A stretch of 64,000 nucleotides of DNA from Bacteroidota bacterium (GTDB lineage: Bacteria > Bacteroidota > Bacteroidia > UBA8524). Below the pieces are notes generated by a model. It did not search any database. It was not told the origin of the DNA and was given only the letters and a program-made list of their open reading frames with translations. Made by a program: the position numbers and the translations under genes. Each line of letters begins with the position of its first letter. The stretch's first letter is position 1. The stretch spans positions 1-64,000 of the forward strand of contig WBUH01000018.1 in NCBI GenBank assembly GCA_008933805.1, given 5' to 3'. Positions 35,601-44,355 of the stretch are shown here, piece after piece.

Positions 35601-36601
35601 CGATAGGCTACAGGTACTAAATCACCTGCATTAAACTGGGTTTGAACCGCAATTGTAGTAAACGACATTGATTGTAACGCAACTACAGCATTGTCGCTCA
35701 TATCTTCCACACTATTAGCTTTTAACGCAACATAATACTTCTGACTATTAAGCAAATTTGCAGCAGGCGTGATAATAATCTCATTGCCGCTAACAGTAGC
35801 ATCAAACGCAACAGTTGCACCGCTTGCATTATCCAAACGCAACTCTACCAAAGCATCTACATTGGTATTGCTAAGGGCAGTGTTGTTAATCAAACGTACT
35901 GCCTCGTTGAATGAAATTTTAGGTTTTGTTGTAATATCTAAATGTAAAGCACCGTCCACTGGGATAAACGTAACTACAGGTGCAGTTACATCCGGACCTG
36001 AACCTGTGCCCTCGGCTGTGAAATTGTCAAAACGGTTATTACCTACAGTACCGCCGGGACCTTGTTCAAACGTAATGCGTATTTTAAAGTTAGCATTATT
36101 ATCCACCGCTATAATAGCAGAGAAATCTAACGTTTGCAGGGTTGGGTTACCGTCTACAGGATTAATATCGGTAAATGCGGTGTACGAAGAGCCATCAGTA
36201 CTGTACTCAATTTTTTGGGTACCGGCTCCCGAACCTGAGCGACGGGTGGCATATTTAACCACCACATCAGTATAACCTATAGTTGGCAATGAGAACACTA
36301 AGGTTCCGCCAATAGGGTTGTTAAAACGTAAATGCGACCCCGAAGAATCAGAATTACGCGTGTTTGGATTGGTTACTTCAAAACCCTGACCTGTATTGCT
36401 GGTTATTTGTATGGCACTTGTTCCGCCCTGAATGTGTTGAATGGATGCACCCGACACCAAGGATAGTTTAGCTGTTAACAAATCCGTCTCAGTTGACGAG
36501 TTGTTAAAATTCCAGTAATGAATATGTGTTTGTGAGTAGCCCGTATTGCTTATAAAAGCAAACAGTAACAAGCTAAAAATCAATGTTGTTTTCTTTCCCA
36601 T
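32618..36601 (-). CDS. Very large choice-of-anchor I family protein secreted by T9SS
   Basis: The 1327-residue multidomain protein starts with a signal peptide (ending GYSQ). In order it has a galactose-binding-like region (about 25-195), a bacterial Ig-like domain ([26 protein letters not shown], 205-315), a lamin-tail-like region (320-520), a further Ig-like part (530-620) and a Calx-beta domain ([21 protein letters not shown], about 630-740). The choice-of-anchor I propeller follows (about 750-1230, with [22 protein letters not shown] and [33 protein letters not shown]). A type A T9SS sorting domain closes it ([14 protein letters not shown] to the end). Related proteins are often annotated as phytase- or alkaline-phosphatase-like, but no catalytic site is proven. 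It is probably an extracellular enzyme or adhesin. It is a single gene. Confidence 0.88.
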   Translation of the reverse strand: [1327 protein letters not shown]

Positions 36602-36763
36602 ATATTTTTCTTTGTGGTTGCAATGCTATTATCACAACATCACCAAACGGTTATTCAAAAATTATGATACCATCACCCAAACATTACTAAAACATTTACT
36701 CCATCAACTGGCCTATCATTTTTATAGGAATCGGTTTAATTTTGCTTACTACTATTGATAACT

Positions 36764-37222
36764 ATGAATGCTCTACTAGAAACCTTTGCCATTAATAACC
36801 GTATCAACTTATATACCCTTGATGCAATTGAAGTGGAGGCTCTTAATGATAAGGCTTTGGGTAAAGGCCGCAGTGTGGGTGAGCAATGGGCACACCTGCA
36901 CAATGTGCGCTTGATGTGGATTGATGCTGCTTCTCCAAAATTGAAGGGTGAATTGACCAAAATTGAAAAGGAACAAGCTACCAATAAAGAATTGCTGAAA
37001 GCAGCTTTGGAAGCTTCGGGAAAGGTTATGGAGCAACTACTTGAAGAGGGTTTTGCAACGGGCAAGATAAAAGGGTTTAAGCCTCACCCCGAAGCATTTT
37101 TAGGGTATCTGATTGCTCACGAGGCGCATCATAGGGGACAAATAGCTCTTACTCTTAAGCAGTGCGGACACCCTTTGGACAAAAAAACGGGATTTGGAAT
37201 GTGGGAATGGGGTGTTAGATAA
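36764..37222 (+). CDS. DinB family protein
   Basis: The 152-residue protein has a four-helix bundle with the DinB/YfiT metal-binding histidines, in QWAHLHNVRLMW near residue 44 and in LIAHEAHHRGQIALTLKQCG near residue 120. DinB-like proteins are metal-dependent thiol transferases or hydrolases, often bacillithiol-dependent in organisms that make that thiol; bshB1 in this window shows that bacillithiol is made here. The exact substrate is unknown. ATG at 36764 is used rather than a TTG nine bases earlier. A -7 element TAATTTTG lies at 36737-36744. Confidence 0.85.
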   Translation: MNALLETFAINNRINLYTLDAIEVEALNDKALGKGRSVGEQWAHLHNVRLMWIDAASPKLKGELTKIEKEQATNKELLKAALEASGKVMEQLLEEGFATGKIKGFKPHPEAFLGYLIAHEAHHRGQIALTLKQCGHPLDKKTGFGMWEWGVR

Positions 37223-37343
37223 CACCGTCTTAACAGACTCATTTAAATAATTGGTATAAAGAGCATTACATTCTTAATGCACAACGAGTATTTATGTATT
37301 TAGGTGTGATTTTCATCGGGTATCGTGTAGCATTAAACGATAC

Positions 37344-37376
37344 TTTGCAGGCTTAATAGTTTAATATGTATTTTTG
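37344..37376 (+). promoter_or_regulatory. Promoter of the M16 protease gene
   Basis: TTTG (37344-37347), a 21-bp spacer and TATTTTTG (37369-37376) match the Bacteroidota consensus. The ATG is 52 bp downstream of the -7 element. Confidence 0.6.
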
Positions 37377-37428
37377 AAGCTTGAATAATACCTCTTGGTA
37401 ACCAAAATTCAGAAAAATTAAAGCTAAT

Positions 37429-40326
37429 ATGAAAAAAGTATCACTACTGTTTATGGCCCTTTTTGCCGGCATGGTGCTTAAGGCACAAGCTCCGGCAGGC
37501 TGGACATTAATTGAACGCTACACCCCTGCTCAAGGAGAATTGGGGATTGCTTATGAAAAATGGACGATGGCCAACGGGCTTACCGTTATTTTGCACGAAG
37601 ACCACAGCGACCCTATTGTTCATGTTGAAATGACCTACAAAGTAGGTAGTAACCGTGAAAGCATGGGTAAATCTGGTTTTGCTCACTTTTTTGAGCACAT
37701 GATGTTCCAAGGTTCTAAAAACGTTGGGGATGAGCAGCACTTTAAAATTGTGCAAGGTGCAGGTGGTGACATGAACGGTACAACTAACAGCGACCGTACC
37801 AACTATTTTGAGACCCTACCCAGTAACATGCTTGAAACCGCTTTGTGGTTAGAAGCTGACCGTATGGGCTTTTTGTTGGATAGCGTTACCCAAAAGAAAT
37901 TTGAAGTACAACGCGCTACCGTTAAAAACGAAAAATCTCAAAACATCGAAAACCAGCCTTACGCAATGGCTTATGTGGAAATTATGGGACAAACCCTTTA
38001 CCCACAAGGTCACCCCTACAGCTGGCCGATTATCGGTTATGTTGAAGATTTGAACAGCGTAACTGTTGATGACCTTAAAAACTTCTTCCTTCGCTGGTAC
38101 GGACCTAACAACGCTATATTGGTAATTGCTGGTGATATTAACCCTACCGAGGTTTACCCAATGGTAGAAAAATACTTCGCTCCAATTCCTAAAGGCAAAC
38201 CCGTATCAAAAATGAGGGTTGACAAAACAATATTGGGTTCAGAAAAACACGCAACTTACCTTGATAACGTGTTCTTCCCTCTTGATTTGGTAGCTTACCC
38301 TACAGTGCCCAACTATGATAAAGACGAGCCTGCGTTGGATATTCTTGCTGAGATTTTCGGTGGTAACAACAACTCGCCTTTGTACCAAAACTTCGTAAAA
38401 ACTGAAAAAGCAGTTCAAGCCAGTGCTTCACATCCTTGCCGCGAGTTGGGCGGTGAATTCACTATTGAAATCTTCTACTCACCTAAATATGAACAAAAAG
38501 AGATTGAAGATTTATTAAAGAAAACCATTGCTGAGTTTGACCCAACCAAAGTAACCGACGACGATTTGAATGCAGCCAAAACCAACATGGAAGCTACTCT
38601 TGTTCGTATTATGGAAAGCGTTGGCGGTAAAGCCGGTACTCTTACCCAATGGACTATGTTGTTGGGTAACAAATCATACAACATTAAAGATGATATTGCA
38701 CGCTACCGCGCTGTAACTAAAGAAGATATTGCCCGTGTTTACGAAAAATACATTAAGAGTCGTAACGCTTGCTATGTACACGTTAAACCACGTCCAATAG
38801 AACTTAAAGATTCATCGTTCAGCCGTAACCCATACCCGGGTGTAGTTGATGCTGCTAAAGAAGCTGAATACAAAGGTCTTACTTACACCCCTGTTAAAGA
38901 TAACTTCGATCGTAGCAAACGCCCTGTTGCAGGACCAACTAAAGCTGCTATCATTCCTCAATTCTACAAAGCTGAGTTCCCTAACGGTATCAAAGTAATT
39001 GGTACTAAAACTACTGAAGTTCCTACTGTTGACTTAGTAATCTCAATCAAAGGCGGTCACCAGTTGCAAGCCTTCAATACTAAAAAAATCGGTTTGGCAC
39101 GTTTAACTGCCGAAATGATGAATGAAGGAACTAAAAACTATACTCCTGAGCAACTTTCAAAAGAAATGAACAAGCTTGGTGCTTCTATATTTATTAGCGC
39201 CGGTCGTGATGCTACTGTTATCAACGTTAGCACTTTGGACAAAAACTTGGATCAAACTCTTAAACTGCTTGAAGAAATACTGTTTAACCCACGTTTTAAC
39301 GAAGAAGACTTTAAACGTGTTAAAAATCAAGCAATCGAAAACTACTTTACTGAAGAGAAAAATGCCAGCTTAACTGCTACTAAAGCATTTAACAAATTGA
39401 TTTACGGTGACGACCACATTTTTGGTGCTAGCCCTAATGGTACTGATAAAACCCTTAGCAAAATCACTTTGGAAGACGTAAAAGAGTTTTACAACAAATA
39501 CTACACTCCTACTCTTACTACTATTACCGCTGTAGGTAACATTGATAAAGACGGATTGTTGCCTAAACTAGAGTTCTTGAAAAAATGGGCTCCTAAAAAC
39601 GTTACTCTACCTGTATTAACTTTCAACCACAAACCTGAGAAAGCCATCTACGTAATTGATAAAATCAACGCTCCTCAATCACAAATCCGCATGGGTATGA
39701 TGGGCGATAAATACGATTACAAAGGTGATTTCTTCAAAAAACAAGTAATGAACTTCCCATTGGGTGGTAACTTTAACAGCCGTATCAATCTAAACCTACG
39801 TGAAGATAAAGGCTGGACTTACGGTGCCCGTACATCTATTATAGGTTCTGAGTATCCAGGTATGTTTGTATTTGGTGCCGGTATTAAAACTTCTGCTACT
39901 GATAGTGCCGTTCGTGAACTAATTGGCGAGATGGAAAAATACCGCAATACAGGTATAAACGAAGAAGAATTGGCTTATACTAAAAACGCACTTCAACAAG
40001 GTGATGCGCTTACTTACGAATCTTCGTTCCAAAAAGCACAGTTCCTTAACATGATTGAGCGCTATAACCTGCCTGAAAACTTTACTGCTGAGCAAACTGC
40101 AGTGTTGAACTCATTGACCAAAAAAGAAATTGATGAGTTGGCTAAGCAAGTTCTTGATTTAGACAAAATGGTGATTGTGGTTGTAGGTGACGAAGAGTTG
40201 ATTAAAGATGGTTTGAAGAAACTAAACTTTGGTAAACTTAAGACTGTTGACCCTGACCGTATCACAGTGAAAGAAATTGACGAAAACGCAAACCGTAAAG
40301 TAATTACTGAAACCGAAGTTAAATAA
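37429..40326 (+). CDS. Two-domain M16 family zinc peptidase
   Basis: A signal peptide (about residues 1-19) is followed by two complete M16 halves. The first has the inverted zinc motif HFFEH (His86, Glu89, His90) and the distal Glu168 in TVKNEKSQN, so it is catalytic. The second half, from about residue 515, lacks HxxEH but keeps the R/Y segment LREDKGWTYGARTSI near residue 790, which is the usual role split in pitrilysin-like proteins. It should degrade peptides in the periplasm. The gene favours codons such as GCT, ACT and AAA more than its neighbours do, which suggests strong expression. It has its own promoter and terminator. Confidence 0.93.
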   Translation: MKKVSLLFMALFAGMVLKAQAPAGWTLIERYTPAQGELGIAYEKWTMANGLTVILHEDHSDPIVHVEMTYKVGSNRESMGKSGFAHFFEHMMFQGSKNVGDEQHFKIVQGAGGDMNGTTNSDRTNYFETLPSNMLETALWLEADRMGFLLDSVTQKKFEVQRATVKNEKSQNIENQPYAMAYVEIMGQTLYPQGHPYSWPIIGYVEDLNSVTVDDLKNFFLRWYGPNNAILVIAGDINPTEVYPMVEKYFAPIPKGKPVSKMRVDKTILGSEKHATYLDNVFFPLDLVAYPTVPNYDKDEPALDILAEIFGGNNNSPLYQNFVKTEKAVQASASHPCRELGGEFTIEIFYSPKYEQKEIEDLLKKTIAEFDPTKVTDDDLNAAKTNMEATLVRIMESVGGKAGTLTQWTMLLGNKSYNIKDDIARYRAVTKEDIARVYEKYIKSRNACYVHVKPRPIELKDSSFSRNPYPGVVDAAKEAEYKGLTYTPVKDNFDRSKRPVAGPTKAAIIPQFYKAEFPNGIKVIGTKTTEVPTVDLVISIKGGHQLQAFNTKKIGLARLTAEMMNEGTKNYTPEQLSKEMNKLGASIFISAGRDATVINVSTLDKNLDQTLKLLEEILFNPRFNEEDFKRVKNQAIENYFTEEKNASLTATKAFNKLIYGDDHIFGASPNGTDKTLSKITLEDVKEFYNKYYTPTLTTITAVGNIDKDGLLPKLEFLKKWAPKNVTLPVLTFNHKPEKAIYVIDKINAPQSQIRMGMMGDKYDYKGDFFKKQVMNFPLGGNFNSRINLNLREDKGWTYGARTSIIGSEYPGMFVFGAGIKTSATDSAVRELIGEMEKYRNTGINEEELAYTKNALQQGDALTYESSFQKAQFLNMIERYNLPENFTAEQTAVLNSLTKKEIDELAKQVLDLDKMVIVVVGDEELIKDGLKKLNFGKLKTVDPDRITVKEIDENANRKVITETEVK

Positions 40327-40350
40327 TCAGGTTTCATAAACTCATAATAA

Positions 40351-40381
40351 AATCCCTGCCCCAAAGGCGGGGATTTTTTTT
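40351..40381 (+). terminator. Intrinsic terminator of the M16 gene
   Basis: The stem AATCCCtGCC/GGCgGGGATT is followed by a run of eight T's. Confidence 0.85.
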
Positions 40382-40439
40382 GCCCCAAACCCAAAAAACA
40401 GGTAAAAATACCCGTAATACAAAACAAGCAAAAATGCCC

Positions 40440-40655
40440 TTTTGCAGCAACAGCATAACCTGCACCTTTGTATTGGTTCTACTTCACGGCTAAGGAATAC
40501 GAAAGAATAATTGCTTGGGGGTTGGCAAAGCTAACAACTATATTACCTACAAGGGCAACACTTGCATAACCATTGCTTTTGTTGCTAAAAAATACCCAAC
40601 AGATTTAAACGCTCTTTTGGTATGCAGGTGGTGCTTATGCACTGCCTGCTTTTTA
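40440..40655 (+). ncRNA. Candidate small RNA ending in an orphan terminator
   Basis: Between the terminator of the M16 gene and the next gene there are about 270 bp without a reading frame. A second plus-strand terminator at 40624-40655 has no gene leading into it. A promoter somewhere near 40460 (ACCTTTGTATTGG) is possible but weak. The sequence does not match tmRNA, SRP RNA, 6S RNA or any riboswitch that I know. The 5' end is uncertain. Confidence 0.35.
40624..40655 (+). terminator. Orphan intrinsic terminator
   Basis: The stem GCAGGtgGTGC/GCACtGCCTGC has a small loop and is followed by TTTTTATTTT. It points on the plus strand, opposite to the adjacent RIC gene. Confidence 0.75.
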
Positions 40656-40657
40656 TT

Positions 40658-41368
40658 TTAAGCGCTTTTTAGTTTTTTACGCAATACGGCCTCCATTTGA
40701 GCGGCCTTCTTAAACAACACATTTTCCTCAATTTTGGCGTGTTGTCCCATATCGGTTTGTAATTGCAACAACTCGTGCATGGTAATCTGATAGTTTAAAT
40801 CATCCGTGCTCTTGTATCTGAAATTGTTTGTCAAAACACGTAACTCGTGCATTTCGTCTTCATCATGCTCGTGATTGTGACACAAAATCTCTGTGCTGTA
40901 TTTCCCTAGCAGTTCAACTACTCCTTCCCTGTCGTAGTTCTCATACAATGCCTGTAGTTTTAGAATGAAAGGAAACACGACCTCTTCCTCCAGTATTATG
41001 TGCTTACGCATTTGGTTACTGAATTTGCGGAAGGTTTTCTCCAATTCACGGTACCCTTCATCGTGTCGCGATAGCATTGCAACTACCTTACGTATGGCAG
41101 GCAGTTTGGTTTTGGCATAATCGTGATGCGTATTAATAAGATACTCTATAAGAAAAGGTATGGATACCAAATTGAAATCGATACTGTATACATGGCTGCC
41201 CAATGCACCTAAACTGGTTTGCAATTGATTACAATCCAGTTGCTTTTCAGTGCATATCTGTTCAAGGGTTTTGTCACCGTGTTCATGATGATTAATCCCG
41301 TATTCATCCAACACTAGCGCACACGAAGGATTTTGCCGTATTAAATCAAGTACAGTGGTGTGTTTCAT
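40658..41368 (-). CDS. ric: RIC/ScdA-type di-iron protein with altered N-terminal motif
   Basis: RIC (YtfE/ScdA) proteins repair Fe-S clusters damaged by nitric oxide or oxidants. The hemerythrin-like domain (about residues 75-232) has the expected metal ligands in NTHHDYAKTKLP, HDEGYRELE, KHIILEEEVVFPF, CHNHEHDEDEM and MGQHAKIEENVLF. The N-terminal DUF542 domain is present (TVLDLIRQNPSCALVLDEYGI), but where relatives have FCCGG this protein reads HHEHG (residues 27-31), so the conserved cysteine pair is missing. Cluster repair may thus work differently or be lost, while di-iron chemistry may remain. The length of 236 residues is normal. It is a single gene. Confidence 0.85.
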   Translation of the reverse strand: MKHTTVLDLIRQNPSCALVLDEYGINHHEHGDKTLEQICTEKQLDCNQLQTSLGALGSHVYSIDFNLVSIPFLIEYLINTHHDYAKTKLPAIRKVVAMLSRHDEGYRELEKTFRKFSNQMRKHIILEEEVVFPFILKLQALYENYDREGVVELLGKYSTEILCHNHEHDEDEMHELRVLTNNFRYKSTDDLNYQITMHELLQLQTDMGQHAKIEENVLFKKAAQMEAVLRKKLKSA

Positions 41369-41632
41369 TTATTCATTTTAACAATCCAATACAAACATAG
41401 CCAAGCTGCCGACATCAAAAAATGATTTTACTCACAGTATGCCGGGCTTCAAATTGTATAGACTGACCTGTTATGAATACAGTTGTTTTTATCTGAATTT
41501 TTAATCAGTCATTTATAGGCTGTTTTAACCTTTGCGCTCTTATCAAATTTGTCACGTTTTAATCTACCAACAGGGGGTGGATGGCAAAAAATCGGTAAAC
41601 AAAGCAGGCATATAAGAATAAGACTTTCCACT

Positions 41633-41971
41633 ATGAATCTTGAACCGGTTGGACAATTTACGCTACACCAACAAGGCAACTATGTGTGCCGCACAGAATT
41701 TGTTTACATGGACGATAACGGCCGATTGCAACAATCTAATCAAACAGGCAATGTATTTTTAGACCAAACTTACACTACTGACCCCGGTAGTTTGGGGGTG
41801 CCCGACGGTTCAATCCTTTGGATGAAAATATGGGTGATGTTAGGAAATGACAACCAAGATACGCAAGCCTTTATTTATCAAAAAGGCGCAAGCGCTACTG
41901 CCGTGTACACATGCTCAGGAACCACCTTGAACAACAATCTTGCACTGAATGGTGTAAACCAAACAGCATAA
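41633..41971 (+). CDS. Small protein of unknown function
   Basis: The 112-residue protein starting MNLEPVGQFTLHQQGNYVC is mostly beta-strand in character, with a central DGSILWMKIWVMLGNDNQD and a C-terminal TYTCSGTTLNNNLALNG. There is no signal peptide and no transmembrane helix. The general look, a short single beta-sandwich with few charges, is reminiscent of small lectin-like or toxin-like proteins, but I do not recognise a family. The frame is open 28 codons further upstream; that part looks random, so I choose the second Met. It is a single gene followed by a terminator. Confidence 0.6.
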   Translation: MNLEPVGQFTLHQQGNYVCRTEFVYMDDNGRLQQSNQTGNVFLDQTYTTDPGSLGVPDGSILWMKIWVMLGNDNQDTQAFIYQKGASATAVYTCSGTTLNNNLALNGVNQTA

Positions 41972-42003
41972 GTTGCTTGTTAAAATCAAAGTTAGTTAGC
42001 GTT

Positions 42004-42030
42004 AAGCCGGCCGATAGGTCGGCTTTTCTT
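42004..42030 (+). terminator. Intrinsic terminator of the small unknown gene
   Basis: The stem AAGCCGgCC/GGtCGGCTT with loop GATA is followed by TTCTTTTT. It lies between convergent genes. Confidence 0.75.
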
Positions 42031-42031
42031 T

Positions 42032-43558
42032 TTAATATGAACCAGCGTGTTTATAGGCTCTGCCTAAATAGGCAATAATGTCACCCGCAGCAAGACTTTC
42101 GGTACTTTCGGTTTGTAAGGCTAAATCGGCGGCTAATCCGTGCAGGTAAACACCAACAATACAAGCATCAATAGATTCATAGCCCTGTGCTCTTAGTGCT
42201 GTTATAATCCCCGTAAGCACATCGCCGCTGCCTCCCGTGGCCATGCCGGGGTTTCCGGTACTGTTAAAATATACCTCTCCATTAGGTGCGGCAATGGATG
42301 TATGTGTGCCTTTAAGTACAATTGTTACTTTGTGCTTCTGAGCTGCCTCAGTTTGTTTTTTCAAACGTTCCCATGCTGATTTACTTTCGCCAAACATACG
42401 GTCAAACTCTTTGGGATGCGGCGTGAGTATTGCCCCTTCGGGGAGCTTTACCTTTTTACGTTCGGCAAAATTGAGCGACAGGCAGTTAAGCGCGTCAGCA
42501 TCCAATACTAACTTCTTACTATCAACGGTAGCAAAAAAGTCATCCAAGGCATCGCGGGTAGTTATTTGTGTCCCCATACCCGGGCCTATTCCGATAGCGG
42601 TATAAGCATCGGTATTTGTGGGCATAAAATCCAGTAAGTCTTCTTTTTGAATGGTTTCTGTCATGGCTTCGGGCACGGCGGTTTGCATTGGAGTATACGC
42701 ACAACGTGGGACAAACGCAGTGGTAAGCCCCGCCCCTGCTTTAATGCAAGCTTTTGTTGCCAGTAGCATCGCACCTGCTTTGCCCATTGACCCACCGATT
42801 AACAATGCGTGTCCGTAGGTGCCCTTGTGTGAAAACCGATTACGTGTTTTTAGTAAGCGTAACACCAAAGTGCTATCTACCCAATAGTACTGACTTTGGG
42901 TGTTCACTGCATAGTCTTTAGATAAACCAATATCAGTAACTACAAGGCTGCCAACGTATTTACCCGTCTCGGGCAATAAAAATGACTGCTTGGGCACTTG
43001 AAAGGTAATCGTGTGATTTGCATGGATAACCTCTTTATAATCAGCAGTATTATCTACCCAATCAGCAGGCAGACCGCTAGGTAGATCAATCGCTACTTTA
43101 GTATTTGAAAAATTGTTGATGTGCCTTACTAGTTGAGCCGCGACTCCTTCTAATGGACGTTTAAGCCCCGTGCCGAAAAGCGCATCTATAATAATGCTTT
43201 CTGTTTGAATTTCAGGGAAATCTTTTTGTGCAGATACTTCAACAACAATTACTGTTGTTTCCTTTAAGCGTTTAAGATTGGTTTCAAAATCAGGAGAGCC
43301 TTTTTCAGTAGATTTTAATACGTAAACAGTGATGTTTTTACTCTCTTTGGATAACATCCGTGCAATGGCCAAGCCATCACCCCCATTATTGCCCATACCG
43401 CAAAACACCTCAAAGTGAGTATTTTGTGAAAAATGACCGATTAGCCACCTTACACATTTTACGGCTGCCCGTTCCATTAAATCAATAGAAGCAATGGGTT
43501 CATTGGTTATGGTGTATTCATCCCAAGCCCTGATTTGTTCTGCGGTATATAATTTCAT
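42032..43558 (-). CDS. nnr: Bifunctional NAD(P)H-hydrate epimerase / ADP-dependent dehydratase
   Basis: This enzyme repairs damaged NAD(P)H: the epimerase half interconverts R and S hydrates and the dehydratase half restores NAD(P)H using ADP. Residues 1-215 form the YjeF_N epimerase with CGMGNNGGDGLA (53-64). Residues 230-508 form the ribokinase-like dehydratase, with LIGGSMGKAGAMLLA near 252, LTPHPKEFDRM near 380 and NPGMATGGSGDVLTG near 437. The length of 508 is normal for the fused form. It is the last gene of an operon; its ATG shares one base with the stop of the unknown lipoprotein gene. Confidence 0.95.
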   Translation of the reverse strand: MKLYTAEQIRAWDEYTITNEPIASIDLMERAAVKCVRWLIGHFSQNTHFEVFCGMGNNGGDGLAIARMLSKESKNITVYVLKSTEKGSPDFETNLKRLKETTVIVVEVSAQKDFPEIQTESIIIDALFGTGLKRPLEGVAAQLVRHINNFSNTKVAIDLPSGLPADWVDNTADYKEVIHANHTITFQVPKQSFLLPETGKYVGSLVVTDIGLSKDYAVNTQSQYYWVDSTLVLRLLKTRNRFSHKGTYGHALLIGGSMGKAGAMLLATKACIKAGAGLTTAFVPRCAYTPMQTAVPEAMTETIQKEDLLDFMPTNTDAYTAIGIGPGMGTQITTRDALDDFFATVDSKKLVLDADALNCLSLNFAERKKVKLPEGAILTPHPKEFDRMFGESKSAWERLKKQTEAAQKHKVTIVLKGTHTSIAAPNGEVYFNSTGNPGMATGGSGDVLTGIITALRAQGYESIDACIVGVYLHGLAADLALQTESTESLAAGDIIAYLGRAYKHAGSY

Positions 43559-44355
43559 TAAAACATATTTAAAAGATAAAACCTAAAAGCCCCATCCGGT
43601 TTCATATAAACTTTACATCCTTCGCTATTGCTGTCTAAGCCTATCTCATATCCTAAAACTGTTTTCTTTAAACTACCGAATTTATTGAATGTAAAGGGGT
43701 TTTCTGTAAGGTTTATAAACCATTCAGGACTCACTTTTCCGGTCTTGGTAAAACCAATACCCGTACTTTTATTTAACTCATCGTAGTACAAAACAACTGT
43801 CCCGCCATCAATCAATAGCGAATCTTTTGAAGTAACTCTCTCATTTATTTCTACTTGAGCACCATAATAAGGACCGGCCATAAAGATCCCGACCGCTGAT
43901 GCAAATACACTATCTACCCTGCAAAGGCTTTTAAAATTCTCAGTAATACTGTCTATTACAATGTCTTTGCGGCTATATGCCGTGCTAAATTTTTGATTGA
44001 CGATTAGATTATAAGCCTCCACTAAAAGGGTATACTCCTCGTTGTCGTTAAGTCTACCACATCTTGAATGGAAGAATCTAATCTTGTTTACAAAAAATGG
44101 GACAACAAAGAATGTACTTCCTGATTCATCAGGAGGAAACTTTTCAATTTCCTGTTTAAAGTTTTTTAGTTTCTCTTTGTTTATCTCAGTTGTATCTAAT
44201 TTAAAATCACTACTATCACCAAAAGCAAACATCTCAGCAATAGGCATGCAATTATCCGCAACAATTTTGTTGGTAGTGCATGAGAAAAATGCAGGTACCA
44301 CTAATACAAGTAGTAGTAACCAAACACTATCAATTCTTCTTTTCAATATCAACAT
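43558..44355 (-). CDS. Lipoprotein of unknown function
   Basis: The signal (MLILKRRIDSVWLLLLVLVVPAFFSC) ends in lipobox AFFSC, so the 265-residue protein should be anchored in a membrane and face the periplasm or outside. I do not recognise a domain. The 5' end overlaps the upstream peptide-binding gene by 26 bp and the 3' end overlaps nnr by one base, so translation is probably coupled along the operon. Confidence 0.7.
   Translation of the reverse strand: MLILKRRIDSVWLLLLVLVVPAFFSCTTNKIVADNCMPIAEMFAFGDSSDFKLDTTEINKEKLKNFKQEIEKFPPDESGSTFFVVPFFVNKIRFFHSRCGRLNDNEEYTLLVEAYNLIVNQKFSTAYSRKDIVIDSITENFKSLCRVDSVFASAVGIFMAGPYYGAQVEINERVTSKDSLLIDGGTVVLYYDELNKSTGIGFTKTGKVSPEWFINLTENPFTFNKFGSLKKTVLGYEIGLDSNSEGCKVYMKPDGAFRFYLLNMF

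Noticed and set aside
40440-40655. 6S RNA, SRP RNA, tmRNA or riboswitch
   Set aside because: No long symmetric stem, no tRNA-like ends, no SRP loop motif and no downstream gene in sense; only the terminator is supported.
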